Source: Pantoea brenneri (GTDB lineage Bacteria; Pseudomonadota; Gammaproteobacteria; Enterobacterales; Enterobacteriaceae). Taken from it: a DNA stretch of 39,304 nt. The first letter of the stretch is position 1; every line of letters starts with the position of its first letter. The notes beneath the pieces are model-generated. The model saw only the letters and a list, made by a program, of their open reading frames with translations. It did not search any database and had not been told where the DNA came from. Made by a program: the position numbers and the translations under genes. Below are positions 9,090 through 17,784 of this stretch, piece by piece. The stretch is from NCBI GenBank assembly GCA_002095305.1, contig MIEI01000043.1:1-39304 (forward strand). Reading direction: 5' to 3'.

Positions 9090-9692
9090 ATGACTGTTCA
9101 ATCCTCCAGTCTGATGTTGCTGATGTCGTTCGCCGCGGGCACCTTCTCTGCCGGGGCTTCTGACAATCCCCAGCACCTGATGCTCGCCAGCCCGTCGGGC
9201 GGCGTGCCAAATAACCCGTTACCCCTGATTATCTGGCCGCGCGTGGCGCCGGATGAAGAAGAGGATATCGCTGCGTGGTTTGAAACCACCTTCGGACAAC
9301 ACGGCTGGCCGCCAGCCTGGCGCTATCCGATCTTTCCCTATACCCATTATCACCCGAATACCCACGAACTGCTGGGTGTGGCGGCGGGCTGGGCGGAAGT
9401 GCTGTTTGGCGGCGACAGCGGCCGGATGGTGACGCTGCGCGCCGGTGATGCGGTACTGATCCCGGCGGGCGTCGGCCACAGGCAGGTCAGCGCCAGCGAA
9501 GATTTTCTGGTCGTCGGCGCTTATCCGCAGGGCATGTCACCGGAAACGCTACGTGACGAACCCGCTAAGCTGAAAACGTCGCAGGCGCAGGTCAAAAACG
9601 TTCCGCTGCCGCATCAGGACCCGTTTACCGGCAAAGAGGGTGCCATGACCGATATCTGGCAGCCGATTGCCGCGCTGACCGCACAGCAATAA
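9090..9692 (+). CDS. Cupin-fold protein (YjlB-like)
   Basis: The protein has 200 aa with one cupin barrel. The first motif is THYHPNTHELLGV (His 86, 88 and 92, Glu 93) followed by GWAEVLFGG. The second is LRAGDAVLIPAGVGHRQV. It resembles the YjlB-type cupins of unknown function. The metal-binding His/Glu set is present, so a metal-dependent enzyme or sugar binder is possible. The N-terminus (LMLLMSFAAGTFSAGAS) is hydrophobic but lacks a leading positive charge, so export is uncertain. GGAGAA at 5 bases supports the ATG at 9090; an upstream in-frame ATG at 9039 has no ribosome site. A PhoB-box-like array lies between it and the ABC operon, so it is probably a separate unit. Confidence 0.75.
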   Translation: MTVQSSSLMLLMSFAAGTFSAGASDNPQHLMLASPSGGVPNNPLPLIIWPRVAPDEEEDIAAWFETTFGQHGWPPAWRYPIFPYTHYHPNTHELLGVAAGWAEVLFGGDSGRMVTLRAGDAVLIPAGVGHRQVSASEDFLVVGAYPQGMSPETLRDEPAKLKTSQAQVKNVPLPHQDPFTGKEGAMTDIWQPIAALTAQQ

Positions 9693-9739
9693 GCCAGAAA
9701 CGGCGGCGAGTGCCTGCCAGGGCGTAGCCGCCCGATCGG

Positions 9740-9790
9740 CTGTCGCCACTCTGAAGCCAGGCTGTCACCGGGCTGTCATCAAACTGTCGT
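9740..9790 (+). promoter_or_regulatory. PhoB-box-like array: five heptamers at 11-bp spacing
   Basis: Heptamers occur at 9740 (CTGTCGC), 9751 (CTGAAGC), 9762 (CTGTCAC), 9773 (CTGTCAT) and 9784 (CTGTCGT), each separated by exactly 4 bases. The Pho box consensus is two CTGTCAT-like heptamers with a 4-base AT-rich spacer; the 9773/9784 pair with spacer CAAA is an excellent match, and 9762/9773 is also good apart from its CGGG spacer. The array ends 40 bases before the ATG of the ABC ATPase gene, the usual place for PhoB activation. It implies that the operon is induced by phosphate starvation. Confidence 0.8.
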
Positions 9791-9830
9791 AGCGTTTTGC
9801 CCACAACGTTAACGGCAGGGGCAGAATGAG

Positions 9831-10898
9831 ATGGCGGCAATTTCGTTAACCGGACTGCACAAAGCATTCGGGGCGCAGCCGGTACTGGACGCGATTTCGT
9901 TACAGATTCACCAGGGCGAGTTTGTTGCCGTTCTGGGACCGTCGGGCTGTGGCAAAACCACGCTGCTGCGGCTGCTGGCGGGTTTTGAAACCCTCGACAG
10001 CGGTGAAATCAGCATCGGTGAGCGGCGGGTCGCGGCTGACGGACTGCATCTGCCACCGGAAGCGCGCAATCTCGGCGTGGTGTTTCAGAACTACGCTTTA
10101 TGGCCGCACATGACGGTGGCGGAAAACGTCGCCTACAGCCTGAAGGTCAACGGCGTGGCACGCGCCGAACGCGAGTTGCGCACCACTCAGGCGCTGACGC
10201 TGGTCGGGCTGGAGCGCTTCGCTGCTCGCCGGCCGGCCGATCTCTCTGGCGGCCAGCGTCAGCGCGTGGCACTGGCCCGCTGCCTGGTCGCGCGGCCTAC
10301 GCTGGTGCTGCTGGATGAGCCGCTGGCCAATCTGGATGTCCACCTGCGCGCCACCATGGAAGAGGAGTTCCGCCGCTTCCATCGTCACAGTGGCGCCACC
10401 TTACTCTATATCACCCACGATCAACGCGAAGCGATGGCCTTAGCCGATCGCATCGTGGTGCTCGATCACGGCAAAGTGATGCAGTTCGCCACGCCGCAGA
10501 CCCTGTGGCGCGAACCGGCTAACGAGATGGTCGCCACCTTTATTGATGAAGGACGGGTACTGCCGGTCAGCGATATTGAACCGCTCGATCCAGGCAAGGC
10601 GACCGCCACGCTGTGCGGGCTGCGGGTATTGCTGCGCTGCTCGCCTCAGCAGCGTCCGCTACCGCACGGCAAAGCCAGCTTCCACAACGTCAGTTTCCGC
10701 CTGGCGGATAGCGATGAACGTCAGTTTGCCGCCCGCGTCGAGCGGATTATCTTCCGCGGCGGCTATCATCAACTCAATCTGCGCCCACTCAATCAACCGG
10801 ATGTCAGCCTGTCGCTGACGCTTAACGATGCTGCATTACTGGCGGTGGATGACACCGTCGGCGTCGCCGTCGATGACGGCTGGATTCTTCCTGCATAA
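9831..10898 (+). CDS. ABC importer ATP-binding protein, probably phosphate-starvation induced
   Basis: The protein has 355 aa: Walker A GPSGCGKTT (36-44), Q-loop VVFQNYALWPHM, signature LSGGQRQRVALA, Walker B LVLLDEPLANLD, H-loop YITHD, then a C-terminal TOBE-like domain of about 110 aa. It belongs to the FbpC/PotA/PhnT group energising ferric, polyamine, thiamine or 2-aminoethylphosphonate importers. It is first in an operon with a binding protein, a fused permease and an MBL hydrolase. Family comparison alone would suggest iron, but the PhoB-type array upstream favours a phosphorus compound, as in PhnT. The ATG at 9831 has only a weak purine-rich ribosome site. Confidence 0.88.
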   Translation: MAAISLTGLHKAFGAQPVLDAISLQIHQGEFVAVLGPSGCGKTTLLRLLAGFETLDSGEISIGERRVAADGLHLPPEARNLGVVFQNYALWPHMTVAENVAYSLKVNGVARAERELRTTQALTLVGLERFAARRPADLSGGQRQRVALARCLVARPTLVLLDEPLANLDVHLRATMEEEFRRFHRHSGATLLYITHDQREAMALADRIVVLDHGKVMQFATPQTLWREPANEMVATFIDEGRVLPVSDIEPLDPGKATATLCGLRVLLRCSPQQRPLPHGKASFHNVSFRLADSDERQFAARVERIIFRGGYHQLNLRPLNQPDVSLSLTLNDAALLAVDDTVGVAVDDGWILPA

Positions 10899-10913
10899 AG
10901 GGTTTCAGACACC

Positions 10914-11915
10914 ATGAAAAGGGCTTTTCGCACCTCGTTTCACGCGCTGTTGTTGTTATCGGGCCTCACGGCCTCCTCTCTTTCGCTGGCGGCGGACGCG
11001 CCCGGCGGCAAGCTGGTGATCTACACCTCTCAGGCACCTGAAATTGCGCAACAGACCATCGACGCGTTTAAGGCCGCTTACCCGACAGTGGAGGTGGAGT
11101 GGACCCGCAACGGCACCACCCAGCTGATGAACGTGTTGCACACCGAGATGATGAGCGGCCAGGTCAAACCTGATGTGCTGCTGGTGGCCGACGCGATCAA
11201 TCTTGGCGCGCTCAAGAAAGAGGGCCAGCTTTATGCCTGGCAGGATGCGCCGGTCAGCCAGCTTAATCCCGCCTATTACGATGCGGATAAAACCTTCTTC
11301 GGCACCAAGATTATCGCCACGGTAATCGCTTATAACACCCAGCGCGCCAAACCGGTCACGAGCTGGAAAGCGCTGGCAGTGGCGGAAAACAAAGGCCAGA
11401 TTGCGGTGCCGAGTCCACTCTACTCCGGCGCGGCGCTGTACAAGCTGCACACTGACATCAACACGCCGTCCATTGGCTGGGAATTCTATCAGCAGCTGGC
11501 CGCCATCGGCATCGCGCCGCAGGGCGGCAACGGACCGGCGCTGAAGGCGGTCGCCAGCGGCATGGATAAGTATGGCGTGATCACCGACGCCGATATTATC
11601 CGCGCCAGAAAACAGGGCTCGCCGATCGATCTGGTCTATCCGCAGGAGGGCGTTTCCTACGTCACCGAACCGGTGGCGATCATGAAGTCAGTGCATAACC
11701 TGCCAGCCGCCAAAGCGTTTGTTACCTTTATGCTGTCGGAAGCGGGTCAGCAGCTGGTGGCGAAGCAGGGCAACCGGCCGATCGATTCGCGCGTGGCGGC
11801 TCCTGAAGGTTTTGCGCCAATTGATCAGATCAAACTGCTGACGCCGGACGTGGCGAAAGCGGTGGCCGATGACGCTGCGGTACGCGAAACCTTTACCGAA
11901 CTGTTTGGTGGCTGA
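10914..11915 (+). CDS. ABC importer periplasmic substrate-binding protein (FbpA/PhnS-like)
   Basis: The protein has 333 aa with a signal peptide (MKRAFRTSF, hydrophobic core, LSLA before ADAP). The mature part begins KLVIYTSQAPEI, typical of type 2 binding proteins of the FbpA/AfuA/PhnS group, and contains LLVADAINLGALKKEG, IAVPSPLYSGAALY, LVYPQEGVSYVTEPVAIMKS and AFVTFMLSEAGQQLVAKQGNRP. The tandem tyrosines that bind ferric iron in FbpA are not seen, which argues against iron as substrate. With the PhoB-like array upstream and the hydrolase downstream, an organophosphonate or phosphoester ligand is inferred. It lies 15 bases after the ATPase and 2 before the permease. Confidence 0.85.
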   Translation: MKRAFRTSFHALLLLSGLTASSLSLAADAPGGKLVIYTSQAPEIAQQTIDAFKAAYPTVEVEWTRNGTTQLMNVLHTEMMSGQVKPDVLLVADAINLGALKKEGQLYAWQDAPVSQLNPAYYDADKTFFGTKIIATVIAYNTQRAKPVTSWKALAVAENKGQIAVPSPLYSGAALYKLHTDINTPSIGWEFYQQLAAIGIAPQGGNGPALKAVASGMDKYGVITDADIIRARKQGSPIDLVYPQEGVSYVTEPVAIMKSVHNLPAAKAFVTFMLSEAGQQLVAKQGNRPIDSRVAAPEGFAPIDQIKLLTPDVAKAVADDAAVRETFTELFGG

Positions 11916-11917
11916 CG

Positions 11918-13656
11918 ATGAGCGTGCTGGGCAATGAATGGCGTAGCAGCCTGGCCGCCAGGCGCGGCAGATGGCGGGCGGAACCGCTGGTACTGGCACT
12001 GCTGGTGCTGGCGATCGGCCTGCTGTCGGTGGCGCCGTTTGCCCGGCTGATCGTCACCGCGCTGGCACCCGATGGCGTGGTGGACAGCCATCGCCTGCTG
12101 AGATTGCTGGTCAGCCAGCGCGTGCTCAGCGCCACGCTGAATACGCTGGCGATCGGCATCAGCGCAACCCTGCTGGCGCTGCTGCTGGGAACGGTGGCGG
12201 CGTGGCTGGTGGCGCTGACCGATCTGCGCGCCAAAGCGGCCTGGGTATTCGCCTTTATCCTGCCGCTGATGATCCCGCCGCAGGTGACCGCGCTGGCCTG
12301 GATACAGGCGCTGGCACCGGGAAGCTGGCTGGCCGCACTGGTCAGCGCGCTGGGGGGAACCTGGCTGGCTGCTGGCGAACAGCCGCTCTATTCGGCAACC
12401 GGCATGGTGCTGCTGCTGGGCCTGCACAATGCGCCGCTGGTGTTTCTGACGGTGCGTGCCGGGCTGCGCCGTTTGCCCGCTGAGCTGGTGGAGGCGGCGC
12501 GCATCAGCGGTGCATCGCCCTGGCAAATTCTGTTCACGGTGATCCTGCCGCTGGCACGACCCGCAATCTTCGCCGGGGCGGCGCTGGCGTTTGTCGCCGC
12601 CGTTGGTAACTTCGGCATTCAGGCGATGCTGGGGATTCCGGCGCGGGTGCCGACGCTGATTACGCTGGTTTATCAGCAACTCAATACGCTCGGGCCGGGG
12701 GCGCTGCCCAATACGGCGGTCTATTCGATGCTGATTGCGCTGATTACGCTTGCCGGCATGCTGATCAGCAACTGGCTTGGCGGACGGCGTGACGTGCGGG
12801 TCAGCGGCTCGCCGCGTCCCTGGCACCAGCCGCTGCGGCGCGCCGGCTGCCGGGTGAAATCCTTGCCTGGCTGTGGATGGTGATCACTCTGCTGCTGCCG
12901 CTCAGCGCCTTGCTGGTCACCGCCTTAACCCGCGGTTTTGGTCAGGCGCTGAATTGGCAAACCCTGACGCTGGAGAATTTTCAGCAGGCGCTGTGGGGCT
13001 ATCCGGCGATCCGCCAGGCGTTCGTGACCAGCCTGTGGCTCACCGGCCTCAGCGCGATAGTGCTCAGCGTTATGGCGCTGTTTCTGGCGTTCTTTCTCAG
13101 CTGGCGTCGCAGCCGACTGGTGCGCGGGCTGGGGTTCGCCAGTGAGCTGACCTATGCACTGCCCGGCATTGTCACTGGCGTGGCGGCGATGCTGTTTTTC
13201 CTGCGGCCGCTGCCGCTGCTGGGGGTTTCCCTCTACGGCACGGTGTGGATCATTCTCGCGGCCTATCTGGCCAATTTCCTGGCGCTGGTGCTCAGGCCGA
13301 CGCTGGCCGGATTCGCGCAAATCGAACCCTCACTGGATGAGGCGGCGCGCCTGTGCGGGGCGGGGCTGATACGGCGGATGACTGATATCCTGTTGCCGCT
13401 GGCGGCACCCTCGGTGCTGGCTGGTGCGCTGCTGGTGTTCCTCACTGCGCTGAATGAAATACAGGTTTCGGTGCTGCTGGTGACTGCGCAAACCCAGACG
13501 CTTGGCCCGACCATTATCTTCCTTGATGAAGGCGGATCGGCACCGCTGGCGGCGGCGGTTGGCTGCCTGATGATTGGCGTGGTGCTGGGCTTAATGTTGC
13601 TGGCCAGCCGGCTGACGCGCCGTCTGCCGCAGGGGGTGCTGCCATGGCAAGCCTGA
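11918..13656 (+). pseudogene. Fused double ABC permease, frameshifted as read (probably intact)
   Basis: Two binding-protein-dependent permease domains lie in one gene, each with about six helices and an EAA loop (ELVEAARISGASPWQILFTVILPLA; later SLDEAARLCGAGLIRRMTDILLPLA). As read, the first frame stops at 12883 just after domain one, and the second half continues in another frame from before 12877. Adding one G at 12845-12846 reads RAGLPGEILAWLWMVIT across the joint and gives a single 579-aa protein, the usual size for fused FbpB-type permeases. It forms the membrane channel for the ATPase and binding protein upstream, and overlaps the MBL gene by 13 bases. If the frameshift were real, two half-permeases might still be made. 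Confidence 0.82.
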
Positions 13657-14732
13657 CGGTAATCAGCGGCGTCGGCGGTAAACTGCCGGCCGCTTTCCTG
13701 CTGGAGGTCGAGGGCTACCGGCTGCTGTGGGATTTGGGCGCCGGGCCGGAGCCTGGCGTCCGGCCCGACGTCGCCGCCATCGGCCAGGTTGATGCGCTCT
13801 GCCTGACCCATTCCCACGTTGATCATGCGGCCGCGCTGGATAGCTGGGCCGGGATTGGTTCACCGCCGGTCTATGCCAGTGACATCACCTGGCAGCAGCT
13901 GGGCGAGTGCGGCGTACCGCCTGAGGCGCGACGCATCCTGCCGCTGCGTGGCCAGTGCGCGCTGGGGCCGCTGAATTTGTTTACCGGACGCAGCGGGCAT
14001 TCGCCGGGATCGATCTGGTTTCATCTGCCGATAGCAGGTGGCATCACCTATATGGGCGACTGGAGCCGCGAATCGCTGCTGTTGCCGTTTGATTGCCCGC
14101 CGCGCGCCTGGCTGCTGATCACCGATGGCTCCTATGGCGACCGCACCCAACGGCTGGCGCAGCAGGTCGACGCGCTGGCGCTGGCAGCACGCTCGGGCGC
14201 GGTGGTCACGGCGCCGCTGCACGGACGCGGACCGGAGATGGCGTTGCAGCTCAGCGCGCGCGGGCTGCCGGTGGTGATGTGCCCGCAGGTGCGGGAAGAG
14301 GTGGCGCAGCTGCTGGCGCTCAACAGCCTGCCGGTTGCCGCCACGCTGGCACTGGCCAGATTGCTGCGCGTCGCCACCCCGGACTGCTGGCGACCGGACG
14401 CGGTAATCGTCGCGGCGGATGCGGTCGCCGACAGTGGCCTGGCGGCGCAGCTCAGCCAGCAAGCCGGGTTTCGCCTGATCTTCAGCAGCCACGTCTCCGC
14501 CGGAACCCGTGCCTTTGAGATGCTGCAAACCGGTACGGCACGCTGGTTGCCGTGGAACGTCCATCCACCGCTCGACGACCAGCTGACGCTGATCAGACAG
14601 ACGGCCGCCCGGCAAGTGATCGCGGCGTTCGTCGCGCCGGAACAGTGTCAGCAGCTGATAAGACAAAGTCCGGCAACGCTCTGCTGGCAGCCTCATTATC
14701 CGCTCTGCTCGCGCTGGGAAAGCGTCGCCTGA
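13644..14732 (+). CDS. Metallo-beta-lactamase-fold hydrolase of the ABC operon
   Basis: The protein has 362 aa. The metal motif HSHVDH (56-61) follows LCLT. Later likely metal ligands are H119 (SGHSPGSIWF) and D139 (YMGDWSRES). The second half (LLITDGSYGDRTQR, VVTAPLHGRGPEMAL) resembles the insertion of RNase J/beta-CASP-like members, but the rest of that motif set is not evident. It is translationally coupled to the permease (13-base overlap, AGGGGG before ATG). There is no signal peptide, so it is cytoplasmic. Given the Pho-type control, it may cleave a phosphoester or phosphonate-derived ester after import, by analogy with PhnP-type MBL phosphodiesterases; this is inference. The exact family was not recognised. 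Confidence 0.82.
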   Translation: MASLTVISGVGGKLPAAFLLEVEGYRLLWDLGAGPEPGVRPDVAAIGQVDALCLTHSHVDHAAALDSWAGIGSPPVYASDITWQQLGECGVPPEARRILPLRGQCALGPLNLFTGRSGHSPGSIWFHLPIAGGITYMGDWSRESLLLPFDCPPRAWLLITDGSYGDRTQRLAQQVDALALAARSGAVVTAPLHGRGPEMALQLSARGLPVVMCPQVREEVAQLLALNSLPVAATLALARLLRVATPDCWRPDAVIVAADAVADSGLAAQLSQQAGFRLIFSSHVSAGTRAFEMLQTGTARWLPWNVHPPLDDQLTLIRQTAARQVIAAFVAPEQCQQLIRQSPATLCWQPHYPLCSRWESVA

Positions 14733-14744
14733 CGCATCGCCATT

Positions 14745-14772
14745 GCCGCGTCTCTCCTCTGGCTGACGCGGC
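14745..14772 (+). terminator. Hairpin after the ABC/MBL operon, possible terminator
   Basis: GCCGCGTC (14745-14752) pairs with GACGCGGC (14765-14772) across a 12-base loop, starting 12 bases after the MBL stop codon. No T-run follows, so it could end transcription Rho-dependently, protect the 3' end, or be chance. Confidence 0.35.
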
Positions 14773-14780
14773 GGCACGAT

Positions 14781-14807
14781 TGAATATTTACCCGCTGCTG
14801 CCGATAA
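14781..14807 (+). promoter_or_regulatory. Probable sigma-28 (FliA) promoter for the PAS-GGDEF-EAL gene
   Basis: TGAATATT at 14781-14788 (5/8 to TAAAGTTT), an 11-base spacer, and GCCGATAA at 14800-14807 (8/8 to the -10 consensus). It lies about 130 bases before the start codon at 14937 and directly after the hairpin that ends the preceding operon. Confidence 0.6.
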
Positions 14808-14936
14808 ACCTCCTACTAAGTTTGGTGATTCTTCTTATTGCGCTTGTGATCCCGGCCCATTTCGGCTGTAGTCTGCGCACATTATTAAGAACATTCCTAA
14901 GCCACTATCCGGCTACACAGCAGCAGGCTAAAAACA

Positions 14937-17784
14937 ATGGATAATAACGCTGATGTCATCTATCGCATGCTGGTACAAAGCGTGATGGATTACGCCATCA
15001 CTATGCTAAAACCGGACGGCACCGTCGCCAGCTGGAACCCCGGAGGCCAGCGCACTCTGGGCTATACGGCAGACGAAATTATCGGCCGCAGCGTCATCCT
15101 GCTTTACAGCGAAGAGGATCGTCGCCGGGGCCTGCCGCAGCGCGGACTGGATCTCGCCGCCACCGCCGGACAGTATGAAACCGAAGGCTGGCGCTATCGC
15201 AAAGATGGCAGCGCGTTCTGGGCGCATGAAGTGATCAATCCGATGCGCAGCGATGCCGGTCAGCTGGTGGGATACGCCCAAATCATCCGCGACTGTACCC
15301 GGCAGCAGGAGCATCAGCGCAAAGAACGTGAGCAGGAGGCGCGCTTTCGCCTGCTGGTCGAAGGCGTCACCGATTACGCTATCTATATGCTCGATCACGA
15401 CGCAACGTAGTGAACTGGAATGCCGGTGCCCAGCGCGCCAAAGGCTACGTTGCCGAAGAGATTGTCGGCCAGCACTTCTCGCGCTTCTACAGCGCGCAGG
15501 ATCGGCTCAATCATCTGCCGGCTCAGAACCTGCAAACCGCTTATCGCACCGGCCGTTTCGAAGATGAGGGCTGGCGCTATCGCAAAGATGGCAGCGCGTT
15601 CTGGGCGCACGTGGTGATCGATGCGATCCGCGACGATCAGGGCAAACTGATCGGCTACGCCAAAATCACCCGCGACTGCAGCGAGCAGCAGCGCATCCGT
15701 AACCTGCAGCGTGACCAGGAGCAGCGTTTCCGCCTGCTGGTCGAAGGCGTAACCGATTACGCTATCTATATGCTGGATATTGAGGGGCGGGTGGTGAACT
15801 GGAATGCCGGTGCCCAGCGCGCCAAAGGCTACAAGGCGGACGAGATCGTCGGCCAGCATTTCTCCCTGTTCTACAGCGCGCAGGAACGGCTGAACCGCAC
15901 GCCGGAAGCCAACCTCGGTATTGCACTGAAGACCGGTCGCTTTGAAGATGAGGGCTGGCGTTACCGCAAAGATGGCAGCGCGTTCTGGGCGCATGTGGTG
16001 ATCGACGCGATCCACGATGATGACGGCAAGCTGGTGGGCTTTGCTAAAATCACCCGCGATCGCACCGAACGACGTGAACAGGAGCAGCAGGTGCTGCGCG
16101 CCCGCGATCTGGCTGAGGCGCAGAGTGCGCAGAAAACCGCGTTGTCGAAGTTCCTCGACAACATCATCGCCAATATTCCCTCCTGCGTGATCGTCGAAGA
16201 TGCGATCACCCGCGAGATCCTGCTGGTCAACGATCGTTCGCAGCAGCTGTTTGGCCTGTCGAAATCGCTGATCGTCAACAAACGGCCACACGAGTGTATG
16301 TCGCCCGAGCTGAGCGACTATTTCAACAACCTTGCCGATGTGGCGCTGCGCAGTGAAGGCATCCATCAGCGTGAGCAACTGCTGATGACCGCCAGCGGCG
16401 AACGCATTCTGCATACCCGCGCGACCGCGATCAATGGCCAGGATGCGCGACGTAATTACCTGATGCTGATTGTTGAAGATGTCACCGATCAGCGTGCCGC
16501 CGACGCCCGCATTCACCATATGGCGCACCATGACAATCTTACCAGCCTGCCCAACCGCATCCTGTTTCGCCAGCGTCTGAGCGAGGCGTTGCGCACCGCC
16601 AGCCAGACTGAGCGTCAGACGGCGGCACTCTGCCTCGACCTGGATAACTTCAAGAACGTCAATGACGCGCTGGGCCACCAGATTGGCGATGAGCTGTTAC
16701 GCTCGGTGGCAAAACGTCTGCGTAGTACCCTGCGCGATCAGGATACGCTGGCGCGCATTGGCGGCGATGAGTTTGCCATTGTGCTGCCTTCAGTGACCAG
16801 CAGCGAGGAAGCCAGCATCGTGGCGCAGCGCCTGATCGAGGCGATTCGGCCGCCGGTTAATATTGAGGTCATAACCTGTCGGTCGGACTGAGCGTCGGCA
16901 TCGCGCTCAGCACCACCATCACCAATACGCCGGAACAGCTGCTGCGCTGCGCCGATATGGCGCTGTATGAAGCCAAACGCAATGGCCGTAATCGCTTCGA
17001 GCATTTCACCCTGGCGATGGATGACGTGGCGCGCAGCCGGCGCGTGATTGAGAATGATTTGCGCGATGCGATCAGCGGTGGGCACCTCAAGCTCTACTAT
17101 CAGCCGATCACCAACGGCGACAACAAAACCATCATTGGCTATGAAGCGCTGATGCGCTGGCATCATCCGATCCGCGGGCTGATCATGCCGAACGACTTTA
17201 TACCGATCGCGGAAGAGACCGGGCTGATCCACATGCTGGGGGCTTTCGCCTTGTATGAAGCCTGCCGTGAAGCATCAAGCTGGGAAGGGGTGCAGTCGGT
17301 GTCGGTTAACCTGTCACCGCTGCAGTTCAAAAACAGCTCGCTGGTCTCCGTGGTGGAAGGCGCGCTGACGGAATCGGGGCTCGACCCGGCCCGGCTGGAA
17401 GTGGAGATCACCGAGTCGGTATTGCTGGATGACTCGCTCGGCAATATCCGTACCCTGCAAAACCTCAAGGCGCTGGGGGTTCAGATTGCGCTGGATGATT
17501 TCGGCACCGGCTACTCTTCACTGAGTTATCTGCGATCCTTCCCGTTCGATAAGATCAAAATTGATAAGTCGTTCATTAATGATATGGGTGACAGCCGCGA
17601 GGCGCTGGCGATTATCCGGGCGATTACCGGCATGAGCCGCAGCCTGGACATTCAGATCACCGCAGAAGGCGTGGAGAGCAACGAACAGTTCGCTAAGCTG
17701 CGTGATGAGGGCTGTACGCTGTTCCAGGGCTTCCTGTTCGGACGTCCGCAGCCCTCGGAGCTGCGGCTGAAAACGCTGGATTAA
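14937..17784 (+). pseudogene. Multi-PAS GGDEF-EAL cyclic-di-GMP protein, two frameshifts as read (probably intact)
   Basis: As read, the gene is three open frames: 14937-15410, 15410-16891 and 16957-17784. Adding one G at 15402 (restoring LDHDGNVVNWN, which matches the next repeat) and one at 16867-16868 (restoring IEGHNLSVGLSVGIAL) yields 949 aa. Domains: PAS1 (about 8-118), PAS2 (137-248) and PAS3 (264-376), with near-identical EGWRYRKDGSAFWAH blocks; a divergent fourth PAS (410-520); GGDEF near 607-612 with an RDQD inhibitory site before it; and EAL with YEALMRW and an intact DDFGTGYSS. No membrane segment was seen, so it is cytoplasmic. It probably senses redox, light or a small ligand and makes or degrades c-di-GMP. 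It converges with the LacI gene, overlapping by 4 bases. Confidence 0.87.
15345..16062 (+). repeat. Tandem PAS-domain duplication at DNA level
   Basis: Two units of about 333-336 bases (15345-15677 and 15727-16062) encode PAS2 and PAS3 and share long nearly identical runs, for example around the GAAGATGAGGGCTGGCG block at 15559 and 15944. A more diverged copy of the same block occurs in PAS1 near 15183. The one-base deletion at 15402 was located by comparing the two units. Confidence 0.8.

Noticed and set aside
11825..12826. Minus-strand open frame of 333 codons opposite the ABC permease
   Set aside because: Low-complexity Gln/Arg/His-rich translation typical of the antisense of GC-rich membrane-protein genes.
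9831..13656. Ferric iron (FbpABC) transporter as primary call
   Set aside because: Family similarity allows it, but the PhoB-type heptamers and the lack of tandem tyrosines in the binding protein point elsewhere.
15410..16891. Separate intact PAS-GGDEF gene starting at 15410
   Set aside because: It begins in the middle of PAS2 and ends in the middle of GGDEF; both ends are explained by single missing G residues in one long gene.
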